Shown here: positions 21,389 to 32,539 of the stretch, piece after piece
Position numbering within the stretch: position 1 is the stretch's first letter
Layout: every line of letters begins with the position of its first letter
The notes under the pieces: model-generated
Told to the model about the DNA's origin: nothing
The model's input: the letters and a program-made list of their open reading frames with translations, nothing else
Databases searched by the model: none
From: Myrmaecium sp. VS I D KN 1
Lineage: Eukaryota > Ascomycota > Dothideomycetes > Valsariales > Valsariaceae
Direction: 5' to 3'
Assembly (NCBI GenBank): GCA_019775845.1
Contig: JADQAV010000027.1
Span: 124,001 to 188,000, forward strand
DNA: 64,000 bases
Program-made: the position numbers and the translations under genes

Positions 21389-23739
21389 GATTGCTTGCCG
21401 ATGGGGGATTTGCGATGTTTGAGCACTAGTTGATGCTCTTGGAAGGGATGGCTCGAAGTGAGAGAGTGTAGGGGTGGGTAGTAAATGAAGAAGATGATGA
21501 TGATGACGATGGCGAAGATGGAGAAGGAAAAGCAGAGTCTGTAGGTATATATTACCCGTCCATAGGTACTAGTACTGCGTGCCTTCCGGTTGCGTGTTTC
21601 CATGTGCTTGCCGAATGCGCGTCAGGCAATTGCCTACCCAGGTACTATGTACCTTGGTAAAACATTAGATTGCCCGCCTTGATGAGGACTGAAGACGTCG
21701 CAACGGAGACCGCCCGGGATTTGAAGGGGACGGGAGCACGGAAACCTCGAAAGCAGTCCGAGTCGCTCGTGCCTACCTCATGCCACTGCTCTTTATGTAA
21801 GAAAACCGATGAGATCAGACGGAACTAGACGGAAGTGCACTGATCCTTCCAGTGTTCCTCCTTGCTTGATAATGTCTGTCCCCATCGACGGTATATCGTA
21901 CTGCTACAGCATGTGATCTTGTGATCCTGGGGAGAGCGAAGAGGGTGCGGCAGTAAGTGGATGTATGACAATATATGACTTCACCTTAGGTCCTACTAAA
22001 CATGTTCAACTCCTGTAGTGACAACGACATCGTAAGCTGTCAGGCAGTCGCACCTACCGGTACTGTACATAGAAGATGTAGGCATTTCCATGATAGAGAT
22101 GTAAACCGGCCTAGGAGCGAGAGAGGAAACCTGATTACGATGGCTTTGCGTCGTTCTTTGTGCTTGCATAGCATACCTAAGATGGAAAGACGAGCTTGAC
22201 AGGTATATACAGATTGCGTTGGAAAAGTAACAGATATGACTGCTTGCTGAGCTATGGTTTGCTGAAAGGTGGCGGGTGAGGATGGAGGTAGTGCGGTGCC
22301 AACTTGAACCTCGCTAAAAGGTTGCTGTTGGTGGTGGTGGTGGTGGTGGTGGTGTTGTATACCGATCACGTTCACGCCCGTGGATATGGTCAGAGATTTC
22401 GAGATGAGACGGACGAGGTGCGAAAAAGAGGATGAAATCATATGCGGATGCGAGATGAAAGAAGAAGAGAAATCGAGGCCCTTCCCGGCGCCGGCCGGCG
22501 ATGCGGAGACAATGACATCCCTTCGTCTGCGCACCTGGAATGCGCGGCGATGACCACTCCAGGTGGAGTTGCGATCCGTCGACCCTGCCTGGTGCTTCTG
22601 CCCAGCTGGACGGCGCGGATGAGGTCGGTTGGCTCGGCGCAACCGCTCGCTGATCGGATGGCTGGAACCCTCAAGCGTACGTTCACACCCACACACACAT
22701 ACACGCCCTGCGTCCCTCCCCTACAAGGAAGACATCGAAGATGTGTACTTGGAATACTCATTAGAAGTAACTAAAGTAGGAAGATAGATAACGAGGTGAA
22801 TCCCGCTCGATTACTAGTTGACTCGGGGCGATGGAATGAAGGCTGAGAAAAGGCGTTCGTGATGGTCTCGGATCGGAGGGTGGATGACTTCGCCTCAAAT
22901 TCGGGGGAATACTTCAGTGTCATCCCAAACCACTCCGTACCTTACCTGAAGTTACCTACCCAGACAAGCCCCTTCAGAGGAACGTCAAAATTCGGCGTGC
23001 GCTTGCCACACCCCTTCGCCGAAACCCTTGCAGCCGGGGGCACCCACCCGCGATGGTGACGAGAGGTTCTCTTTCGACGATGCACCATCCTGACAATTCA
23101 GGCAAGCACTGGGGAGATGCGAATGAAGATGTAGACAAAAAGACCAGTTACCTTAATGACGGAGCGCCCGCCTCAGGCTCCCACGCGTTCCTGGAGCAGA
23201 GACCAGCCCACGCGCGACCGCGTCGGACCTGGTCGGTAAAGTGATGGTGTACGGCCTGAGGCAGCAACCAGATTATGTAAGGTGCCGGACGGTCCCCCTG
23301 CCCACATTGTCAATGGCTTGCCTGTTGCTCCTCGCCGCTAAGCGTAGGTTGTTCCATCCTCTCAGTAAAGGTACAGCGGCGGGTTGACACGCGCCCGCTC
23401 GGTTCACAAGCTTAATTATCATGGCCCTCAATCATGCCCTCCCTCAAGATCCCTTCCCCGACTTCTCTCCTCGCCTTCTAACTCCCCAACACTCCATCCT
23501 CTCCCATCTGCACTCCATCCACCATCCACCTTAACTCCGACCTCAACGCCTTCACCCGCCTCTCCAAGAGAGCCCGACAAAGGGGGACCAAGCCGACCGT
23601 CAGCTTTTGTTGCTCGCAACCGCACCGCAAATTCCTGTCGTCACCAGCCACCACTCCACCTCACCGTCCACCCATCTCGTCATTCAACCATCCATCCATT
23701 TCGACGCCGGCAATTTCCATCCGCAGCACCGTCACCGAC
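21389..23739. other. Intergenic region, no gene recognised
   Basis: About 2.35 kb. A minus-strand frame near 22040-22696 is open for over 200 codons but includes a His run encoded by the GGT microsatellite and has no recognisable domain. A GGT repeat lies at 22330-22354. The segment 23420-23739 is CT-rich and probably the 5' leader of the Ies4 gene. Confidence 0.5.
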
Positions 23740-24629
23740 ATGTCGGCCAAGGCCTCAAAGTCCTTGGTCCTCAAGCTCAAGCTGCCGGCCGCTCAGCTAT
23801 CCAAATGGCCCTCTTCCGTCGAGCCATCCCGCCGGCAATCTCGTTCCAAAGCATCCCCGGCATCAGCTACATCAACACCGAAGGTCGTCGAGCCCTCACC
23901 ATCTGAGCAACAGTCGGAGTCCAATGATACCCCTGCGCCCAGTGCCTCCGCTGCTACGGACAACAACTCGCTCGCGCCCCCGGCACCCACGACGAAGCGC
24001 AGAGGCATCCCTGGGCCAAAGCCCGGCTCGAAAAGAGGTGCGGCCCTGATGGCCGATGGCACGCCAAAGCCTCGAGGAAAGCCTGGCCCGAAAAAGAAGC
24101 TTCGAACGTAAGTGCGAACAGTCCCCATTTTCATTCGCCTGATCCGGCTCTCCTACGCAGGCAGAGTCACTCTGCGGAGCCAGTATCACTGGTTAAATCA
24201 TTTCTCCTCAATATAGGATACTAACCCCTGTCTAGTGGTGATCCAAACGGCGACCCAAACGCGGCTGGTGCTGCGCCTGCGCAAAAGCTAGGCCCCAGAG
24301 CAAACCAAGGAGCCATCAACGCTGGTCTTCGTGCCCTGGACCGGTCCGGAAAGCCCTGCCGCAAGTGGGAGAAGAAAGGATTCCAGCTGAAAAGCTTTAC
24401 CGGTGTCGTCTGGACGGTTCCTACATGGAGAGCCCCTCCAAAAGCATCGAACGTCGACTCCAACGGTGACGTCCGCAGCGATACGACGACTTCTAGCGAT
24501 GCGAAGCCCAACAACGCGAGCAGCGCTGTGCCCAGTGATAAGAATTCGACGCCGGGCGAACAAGGCACTCCGGTACCCTCGCAGCCTAGCGGTTTAGCCA
24601 GTTCACCTGTTGCTGTGCCAGTGGCATAA
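23740..24629 (+). CDS. IES4: INO80 complex subunit Ies4
   Basis: Exons 23740-24107 and 24236-24629 encode 253 residues. The intron has GTAAGT, a perfect TACTAAC branch site (about 24219) and TCTAG. The N-terminus is SKSLVLKLKLP, followed by a Ser/Pro-rich region. AT-hook-like basic blocks RRGIPGPKPGSKR and KPRGKPGPKKKLR precede the intron. The second exon carries the signature ANQGAINAGLRALDRSGK and KWEKKGFQLKSFTGVVW. This combination identifies the fungal Ies4 family, a small subunit of the INO80 nucleosome-remodelling complex that acts in the nucleus in transcription and in the DNA damage checkpoint. Its length is typical. The gene is followed at 1.3 kb by Vid30 on the same strand. Confidence 0.9.
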
Positions 24630-25940
24630 CACGCCGATTTGCAGTTTTGTATTATTAGGTATGTGGTTGCCACTAGGCGTGCTAGATCGCAGCACGATTC
24701 GGCCCATGCTATAACATCTTGGCGTTGCTGAGCACCCTTTGACTAACAAATGAGGTTTAGTTTTTTTATTCTTCCCTTTTCTTCTCGTGTTTTCAAAGGG
24801 CGTTTCAAGCTGCATTGGCGGGAGGGCATCGAAGAGGTATCTGGGCAGAGTAGATCACGAAGATATCTATTCTGCGGGGGGCGCACTTGGGTTGAATGGG
24901 CCGGATCATAATATATTTCTTGGGCGGGCTGAACCGGAATTGTTCGGTCAACAGAAAGGGGCGTTATTTCTTTCAGCGGGTCAGCATCTGAGCGAGCGGG
25001 GGTTTGAAGAAACTTCATCAAAAGATGACAATCGGTTTGGGCGCGTGATTTCTTCGCTTCTGGACCGGGAGGCATGTTCGTCACTTGTAATTTAGGGAGA
25101 TTATTATGCGGAGGAGGTATCGGACCTTACTTCAGTATTTACTAACCTACATTATTCGGTTTGATCCTGACGGAATCGTCGTCTTTTTGCGAGCTTCAAG
25201 GCCGCAGTTTCCAGCAACACATTTCTAATGCTCTGTGGATATGCGCCGTTGGTGAGAGTTTTGGCCACGCCATCTTCATGTGATTGCGGGTGGTTCGTCA
25301 GTAGATCAGGTATCCGCACTGGGATTCACGCTTCGGAGTCAAATCTTCGCAAGTGCAGCCACCTCAGCCTCGAGGGCGGAGGAAACATGAGGTACATACG
25401 GTACAGTACACACAGACAGAGTACACATCCCCGCGTCTGCCGTCGGCAACTTCGCCCCCCCATCCCCCATGCATGTAACCAGTGCGACCTGCAGTGCTTG
25501 TCCCGCTGCGCCCACACCCCGGTCCGTGTACGTGAGAGAGGCGGCGACTACCTACCTACTCCCATCTCTCCCGTTGCTCGCGCTTGTTTGTTTGTCCAGA
25601 GAGGATGAGCAGGATCGCATGTTCGTTCGCATGGTCAACGACGTAAGCAGCTTTTCCGAACATCGGCCCCCTCGAAAGGTTCTACGACGTACGAGGTTTC
25701 AGTGCAGTACTTGCCGACGACGGCCGACAGCATCCCCGAGCCTTACCAGCTGGCAAACGTTGATATACTTGACTGCTGCTCATCGCCGAACGAACGGCGG
25801 CCAGAGAACGGAAACGAAGGTCGAGAGCTTGCCCGGGCTCGGCATAGTGTCGGCACGGCCGTCCTAGCTCAAGCTACCCCAGGCTTTCCCGACGAGGGGG
25901 ACTTGGTTCACTTATCGGCCGGCGACGACAGACCTGAGGC
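24630..25940. other. Intergenic region / Vid30 5' leader
   Basis: A minus-strand frame from an ATG near 25075 to 24743 (about 110 codons) and an overlapping plus-strand frame (24787-25095) are both open, and neither shows a domain. The interval just before 25941 contains short upstream ATG frames, for example a 13-codon one from about 25605. These may lie in the Vid30 leader. Confidence 0.45.
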
Positions 25941-28530
25941 ATGAGCAACGCAGCACCTCACGGCTCTTCCGGGCCTCTCCCTCCACTTGGATCATTCAAC
26001 AACACCACCGCCGGCACCGCTCCCCCGCCCGGTCTCTTCCCTTCCCGCCGACATTCCTATGCTTCCGTCCTCTCTGGCCTTCCAGGTTCCAATCTCGCTC
26101 CACCGCCGGCCAGCAACGCCACGCGAACCGGCCTCCTCTCGCACCTTCTCCATGTCAGCACGCCATCGGGCCCGCCGCAACAATCCTCTCTACTAGGCCA
26201 CTCGCGACATTCCTCCCGCGGCGCCGAAATCGACCCCTTCCTCCTCACCATGCCGTGGTCACGCCAACCGCAATCGTGGCCGTGGAACACCGGCCATGGC
26301 GGTAGTAGCTTCGGGGGCTGGGCTCAAGAGATGCCGTTCTTCATACCATCCTACCTCCAGGGCTCGAGGCACGCAGAAAAGCTGGAGGAGGAACATCGAT
26401 TACGGACATCGTCGACGGCGGCGGCGCAGAAGGACATGCGGTCCGCGCAATCGTCCAATACGGGCTCGCTGTCGACCAGCTCGAGTAGTATCAACCTCCA
26501 CAAGATGGTCCCCTCGCATCGGGGCATGACGCACGATATCATCGAGCGGTCGCCACTGCCGGAGGAGAGCGTGGCACCGCTGCCCACCCGGTGGAACATT
26601 GATGACCGAGATAGGAGTTTGGAGGTGCAAGCGGATGGCTTGGAGGTGCGGTTTTCGGGGGCGAGCAAACCTCATGAGGAGGCGGCGTCGATCCGGGCGG
26701 ACCATCCGATTCCCAAGCAGTGCGGGATATATTATTTCGAAGTCACCGTGGTATCGAAGGGCAAAGAGGGGTAAATTTTGCTTCGTCGTTTTTCCCCGTT
26801 CTTCACATGGCGCACGTCACTGACACACGAGGGCGGGCCGCAGGCTCATAGGCATCGGGTTCTCCGGTCCGAAGGTGCCTCTCAACCGATTGCCGGGGTG
26901 GGAACCGGAGTCGTGGGCGTACCACGGGGACGACGGGCTCAGCTTCGCGTGCACCCCGTCGGGGAAGTCGTACGGGCCGAAGTTCACCTCCCTCGACGTG
27001 ATCGGCTGCGGCATCAACTTTCGGACGGGTTGCGCTTTCTTCACGAAGAATGGGGAGGATTTGGGTTAGTAGCGTTCCCCGCGCGCTCTTTACCTACCTA
27101 CGGCGGAAGGCCGACTCGCATTGCATCGTCGCTGACTCGTTTACCGATCATGTAGGCATTGCGTTCAACGGAATCAAGAGCGACCGACTCTATCCATCGG
27201 TGGGCATGAAAAAGCCCGGCGAGCACTTGCGCGTCAACTTTGGACAAACGCCATTTGTTTTTGATATCGATAACATGGTCAGAGTACGTCTTGGATCCCC
27301 AGCATCGCGCTCTACCTACAGTACCTTCTCCTGCTGACTGACCGGTACACAGAAAGAGAGGCTGTTAATACGTCAGGAGGTCAACGAGGCCTCCACCGAG
27401 TCACTTCAACCCGGGCTGGATGAGACCCAGCTGATTCATCGACTGGTCTCCCAGTACCTGGCTCACGAGGGGTACGTGGAGACGGCGCGGGCGTTTGCGG
27501 AGGGGGTGAGAGAGGAAGCGAAGGCGCTGAGGGGCGATGCGGGGGGTGTCTCACATCTAGACGCACAGGAAGATCAAGAGGCAATACAGCGGCAGAGTAA
27601 GGCGTCGTCCCATTCCTATGCCCTCGCCCATGCTCCCAGCTAACGCATTTCAGAAATCCGATCGGCCATCCTTGAAGGGGACATTGACAAAGCCATCAAA
27701 CTCACACGAACGCACTATCCCGACGTCCTGAAGAACAATGAAGACATCTACTTCCGGCTCCGATGCCGCAAGTTCATCGAGATGATACGTAAATGCACCG
27801 ACCTCCAATCGGCCATCGCCGGCAAGCGCGGCGGCAGCACCAACGACGGTTACAACGACATCTTCGACCACGAGATGGAGTTGGACGAGCAGCTCCACAA
27901 CGACAACGCCGGCCACAGCCACGGCCACAGCCACCACGACCACGCCGCCACATCAGGAGACCGAATGGACACCGAGGACGGGGCGGCAGGAGCAGCAGCA
28001 ACAGCAGCAGACCTACACGCCAAGCACGCCGCCCTCCTCCAAGAAACGCTGCGCTACGGCCAGGAGCTCCGATCCGAATTCGCCAGCGACCCACGACGCG
28101 AAGTCAAACAGGCGCTCGAGGACACCTTCGCCCTGATCGCCTACGACAACGTGCACGAGTCCTCGCTGGCACCCCTCCTCGAGGCCCGAGGCCGCGTGCC
28201 CGTCGCCGAGGAACTGAACGGCGCCATCTTAGGTAAACCTCCCCTCCCCTTTCCCCCCCCCCCCAATCCGGGCTAACCCGGACAGTCTCCCTCGGCAAAC
28301 CCTCCTCCTCGGCCCTCGAGCGCGTCGTCCAGCAGACGGAGGCGCTCGTGGATGCGCTCGCGGAGGACGGCGGACCGGGCGCGTTCGTCCACGTGCGGCG
28401 CGATTACATGGGCATTCCCCCGACGGAGCCGGCGGAGGTGGCGGCCGCGGCGGCCGCGATGGCGGAGGGGGACTCGGATGGTGATGATGAGGAGGGGGAT
28501 GATGTGGTGGAGGCGGGGACGGTGGTGTGA
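25941..28530 (+). CDS. VID30: RanBPM-like GID/CTLH ubiquitin ligase subunit (Vid30/Gid1)
   Basis: Six exons (25941-26770, 26844-27064, 27156-27283, 27353-27596, 27654-28232, 28286-28530) encode 748 residues, with all junctions in frame. A disordered Ser/Pro-rich N-terminus of ~210 residues precedes a SPRY domain (about 215-390: CGIYYFEVTV, IGIGFSGPKV, WAYHGDDG, GCGINFRTGCAFFTKNG). A LisH motif follows (about 417-448: IHRLVSQYLAHEGYVETARA), then a CTLH helix pair (about 475-520: IRSAILEGDIDKAI) and a CRA segment near 600-650. This order defines RanBPM/Gid1. The yeast protein is a scaffold of the GID E3 ligase that degrades gluconeogenic enzymes. A His/Gly/Asp-rich insertion (HSHGHSHHDH) interrupts the CTLH-CRA region. 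The acidic C-terminus is Ala/Asp-rich. Confidence 0.93.
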
Positions 28531-29444
28531 TGGGCTGGGTAATTGAGGGGGGAGGGGTTTGGTTGCTTTGATGGGGGGTAAGGGTGGAGGGGGAAAGGGG
28601 GGATGTGGGGATTGGGATGGGGGTGGGGGATGGGTTTGGGAACGCGACCACTAGGTATCATATTTATATTATTTTTATTTGCGTCTCTTTCTTCGATTCG
28701 TTTCTTGCTGCTGCTGCTGCTTGTTCCTGCTGGTGTGGGTGTGGGTGATGATACATACGGCGATGAGGTGATGGTGATGAATGTTTCCCCTGCCTTACGG
28801 AGGGATGGTTCTCCTGTTTTCTGGTGTTCTTATTGTTCGCGTGTCACTTTCTTCTTCTATTTCCCTCAAAGCTTTTGTCTCCCTGCATCTATACGACGTC
28901 ACTACCTCCTCCATCTCTTTTGGCTTTTCTTCTCCTCGGGGCAGGGTGGAGGTCGTGCCTGCACTCAGCACTATCCTTCACTGCTTTCTGACGCACTTGC
29001 ACGCAAGAAAGAGGGTCCGTCAATCCATTAGATCTGCGAGCAGGCATTCGAATTCCTCCAGTACGGGTGATACTTCGTGTATTCAATTATGTAAATAACT
29101 AGTAAGTACCATCTTCCCTTCTCTCTTTCTGAGTTCGAAGGTGTACTTCTTGTATAGCGAACAAAACCATCCCTTAGCTTTTCTTTCTTCTAAGCAAAGA
29201 CCGCCTGGTTATACAGATATATAATGATTGCGTATGTAAGAGTACACTACCGACACTTCTGTATGTCGTCCGTCATCATCATCGTCGTCGTCATCGTCGT
29301 CGTCGTCGACATCATCATCTACACCACAAATCTACATATCCCAACCCCCCACCAACGCCCCTTACCATACTCCATACTCTACACCAACCACCACCACCCC
29401 AAAAGACGGAACCACAAACAAGACAGCCCCCCCCCCCCCCCCAC
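28531..29444. other. Convergent 3' intergenic region
   Basis: No gene supported between two converging genes. It contains G-rich sequence after the Vid30 stop (28531-28640), a GTCGTC/ATC run (29270-29320) and a run of 16 C (29427-29442) immediately next to the xylitol dehydrogenase stop. Confidence 0.6.
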
Positions 29445-30712
29445 TCACTGCGGCCCCTCAATCAAAACCTTAATCCCCTTCCCCTCCTTCACATCCGCAA
29501 ACGCCCTCTCCGCCTCCGCAAACGGCACCTTCGCCGTGATGAGCTCCTTGACCGACACGCGGCCGGCGCCGACCATATCGACCGCGGTACGGTAGTCGCC
29601 GCTGCCGTAGCGGAACGAGCCGGTGACGGTGAGCTCCTTGGCGCACATGGCCATGATGGGGAAGGTGATGTCGGCCTTGCCCATGCCGGCCTGGACGTAG
29701 CGGCCGCCCGTGCGGAGGACGTGGATGGCGGTTTGGATGCAGACCTCGGCGCCGCTGGCGTCGATGGCGACGTCGGCGCCGGGGGCGAGGTCGGCTTCGG
29801 CGACGAGCCTGGCAGCGCTGTCCGCGGGGCTCTCGCCCTTCGCGCTGCGGAAGATGTGGGTGGCGGCGTACTTTTGGGCGAACGCCAGGCGCTCGTCGTT
29901 GATGTCGACGGCGACGACGGCGGTGGCGCCCCAGGCCTTGGCGACGGCGCAGCAGAGCAGGCCGACGGGGCCGGCGCCGAAGACGACGACGGTGTCGCTC
30001 GGCTTGACGGCGGCCTGGCGGCAGACGTGGACGGCGACGGCGAGCGGCTCGATCAGGGCGCCCTCCTCGAGCGTCATCGTCGCCGGCAGCCGGTAGCAGA
30101 AGTCCTCCGGGAGGGCGTAGTACTTGGCCAGCGTGCCGTCGAACGGCGGCGTGGCCGCGAACCGCATCCCCGGGCAGAGGTTGTAGTGACCTTCCTTGCA
30201 CCGCACGCACCGTCGGCACGGCACCCCGGGCTCCATCGCCACCCGGTCGCCCACCTTCAGCGTCGTCACTGCGGATCCGACTTTGACGACCACCCCGGCG
30301 GACTCGTGGCCCAGCACCATCGGCTCTCGCACGACGAAGTCGCCGATTCGGCCGTGGACCCAGTAGTGCACCTGGCGGAGGGTCAGAGAAAAGTGCGCTG
30401 GGGGAGGTCGGATGGGAAGAGCCTTACATCGCTACCACAGATGCCGGTCCATTTCGGCTCGACGAGGACGTCGTACTCGCTTTGGAGCTCGGGAACGGGC
30501 CGCTCTTCGAATGTAACTTTGCCTGGCTTTTCCAGGACGAAGGAGAGGGACTGTTTTCAAGCTCCCATGGTCAGTCTGTGTTGGTTACGCTTCATGGCGG
30601 ACTGTGTGGGAGGCATTCGTATGTTGACATTGAACGTTGATGTTGTGTGGTGAGCGGCGGGGAAGTGCGGGGTAAAAGGAGAGAGCTTCCGATGACATAC
30701 CTTGCCGGCCAT
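29445..30712 (-). CDS. xdhA: Xylitol dehydrogenase / D-xylulose reductase
   Basis: Exons 30712-30701, 30550-30428 and 30371-29445 encode 353 residues, the usual length. The first exon holds only MAGK. The protein is a zinc-dependent medium-chain dehydrogenase. It has the catalytic-zinc Cys in [20 protein letters not shown], and a structural zinc loop with four Cys ([16 protein letters not shown]). It also has the Rossmann motif GAGPVG, with Asp in VAVDIND favouring NAD+. The GSDVHYW block and the overall similarity fit xylitol dehydrogenase of the fungal pentose pathway, oxidising xylitol to D-xylulose in the cytosol. Sorbitol or L-arabinitol dehydrogenase are close alternatives that motif reading cannot fully exclude. 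Confidence 0.88.
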
Positions 30713-31406
30713 TGCGAGGCGTGGATTGTGAAGAAAGCCGAGAATAAATAGGATAAATCAATCAATAAATACAAGATGTAGAGCGGACTTAAGAGAGCGA
30801 GAGAGAGAAGAGCAGGATGTTGATATCAGATAGAAAAGGATGACAACGGGATAAATACTGGACTTTACCCGGGTGATGTAGTGGGTGGTGGGCGGTGGGG
30901 GGACAGACGAACGATTTGGCGGCTTTTTTTAACCGTTGATTCCCCTCGCTACTCTCACGTTATACATCATAATAAGGAGTGTATCAGGTAGTACTTTTAC
31001 TGGAAGAGGGAAGGTATCTGTGGGGGGTTGGGTGAGTGAGTGTCCACCGGCAGTCGATCTCCCGTGCCCACCGGGACCACCGTCATTCACTCCGGTAAGT
31101 CCGGTGGGAGATTATCCGCCACGGATAGCCATATTGATATAAATATACACAGCGCAGATACCTACGTACATATATCCGCAACAACGCTGAGTCTCTCTTC
31201 TGTGTTCCATGTTTTCATTCCATCATTAACGCATCCACAGCCACCCAAAGGGGCGGATGACCATATACTACTATACTATCCTTCACGCAAAAGAAGACCT
31301 CACCCCTTCACTCAGCATCATCATTACCATCACCATCCACCATCCCCAAACCCCCAACACAGCAACATAAATACACACTACCCCCATTGACCGTTCCCAG
31401 CGCCCA
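30713..31406. other. Intergenic region upstream of xylitol dehydrogenase
   Basis: No gene. It holds the putative promoter of the minus-strand dehydrogenase gene. I saw no clear cluster of XlnR-type GGCTAA sites. Confidence 0.5.
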
Positions 31407-32207
31407 TCACCCCGACGCCCCCCGCTCCCACGCCTTAGCCGTCTCCCGGTTCGCCCTTGCAGCCTCGCCCTGCGCGCTCAAAGCCTTGGATTCTGCGCGG
31501 GAGAAGCCGAGCGCGACAGGCGGCCTTCTCCTGGCAGCGCCGCCTCCACCTCCGCCGCCACCGCTGCTGCCGCTGCTGCTGTTGCTGGTCTGATGGTGGT
31601 GCTGGTAGTTACTGCTGCTGCTTGCGGTTTGGTTGGGGGGTGAAGGCATCCAGGAGGAGAGGTGCGTGGGTGACTGATGCGGTGGCTCTGGAGCGCTGTG
31701 GTGGGGGTAGGCTCTTCTTTCTGGTTTTTTCTCTTTGGTTTTCTCCTCTAACATAAGAGGGGGAGAAAGAAGGAAAGAAAGGACAGAAGAAGAGGAAGGC
31801 GAGATGTCGTAACCGTGTTTGATGCCCCCCAACGAGTCCGGTGGCGCATAAAACGTCCGTTTGCTCTCCACACACTCTGGAAGTTGCGGTCAATGAGGCC
31901 AGGGAGACCGGGTTGGTATGTATGTATGTACCACGACTCGATGATGTCGATGAAGAGGATGAGGAATAACGTCCAGGTAAGGTATCCGCTCACAAAGCTC
32001 GTCTTCTCGAATCGATGCCAGGTAAGGTAACCAGTAAGTGTACTCCTCTCGGGAGGGAGTCGCATAGCCGATGACGGAAATGAAGTTGATGATGATGATG
32101 ATGTTCCTCCAAACCCCGTATCGCGATCGTGTGACCACTGCATCCACTGTGTTCCCATGTGCCCGCGTGCACACCGTGTCGTTATCTCTGCTCTGCCGGA
32201 CCGACAT
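31407..32207 (-). CDS. Unresolved locus, possible small protein gene
   Basis: The downstream part (to 31407) holds a 150-codon frame that ends ALGFSRAESKALSAQGEAARANRETAKAWE, which looks like a real helix, after a Ser/Gly/Gln low-complexity block. Upstream, two overlapping minus-strand frames each carry hydrophobic stretches (TLFLILFIDIIESW in one, RNIIIIINFISVIGY in the other). I could not find a splice junction that joins either to the downstream frame without a stop. The locus may be a spliced gene whose structure I cannot resolve, or non-coding. No family is recognised. Outer limits are approximate. Confidence 0.3.
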
Positions 32208-32539
32208 CCGGTCAAAGAAACGCGCTCAGAAATAATGATGGAAAGCAGCGTCCATTTCAAAATCCCGTTGCATCGTCATAGCAGGAAAATCGAGCACTCC
32301 GAAAAGAAAACTCCGAATCCCTCAATGAAAATGCAGACTCGTTCCATCATTCCATGGCGGTACCCCAAAGAAGCCGATCCGCGCTGCCCCCCAAAGCAAA
32401 GCCAGAAGGATGATCCATGAGAGGAGGACATATGCAGAAATAATAATTAGTAAAGAAAAAAAAAAAAAAAAAAAGATCCGTATCATAGGGTCATCGCAAG
32501 GGCGCTTCCGATAGAGAAGCGTAATGGCTAGAGGACGCC

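Noticed and set aside
22040-22696. 218-codon minus-strand frame with a poly-His run
   Set aside because: The His run comes from the GGT microsatellite; no conserved block and no clear start context.
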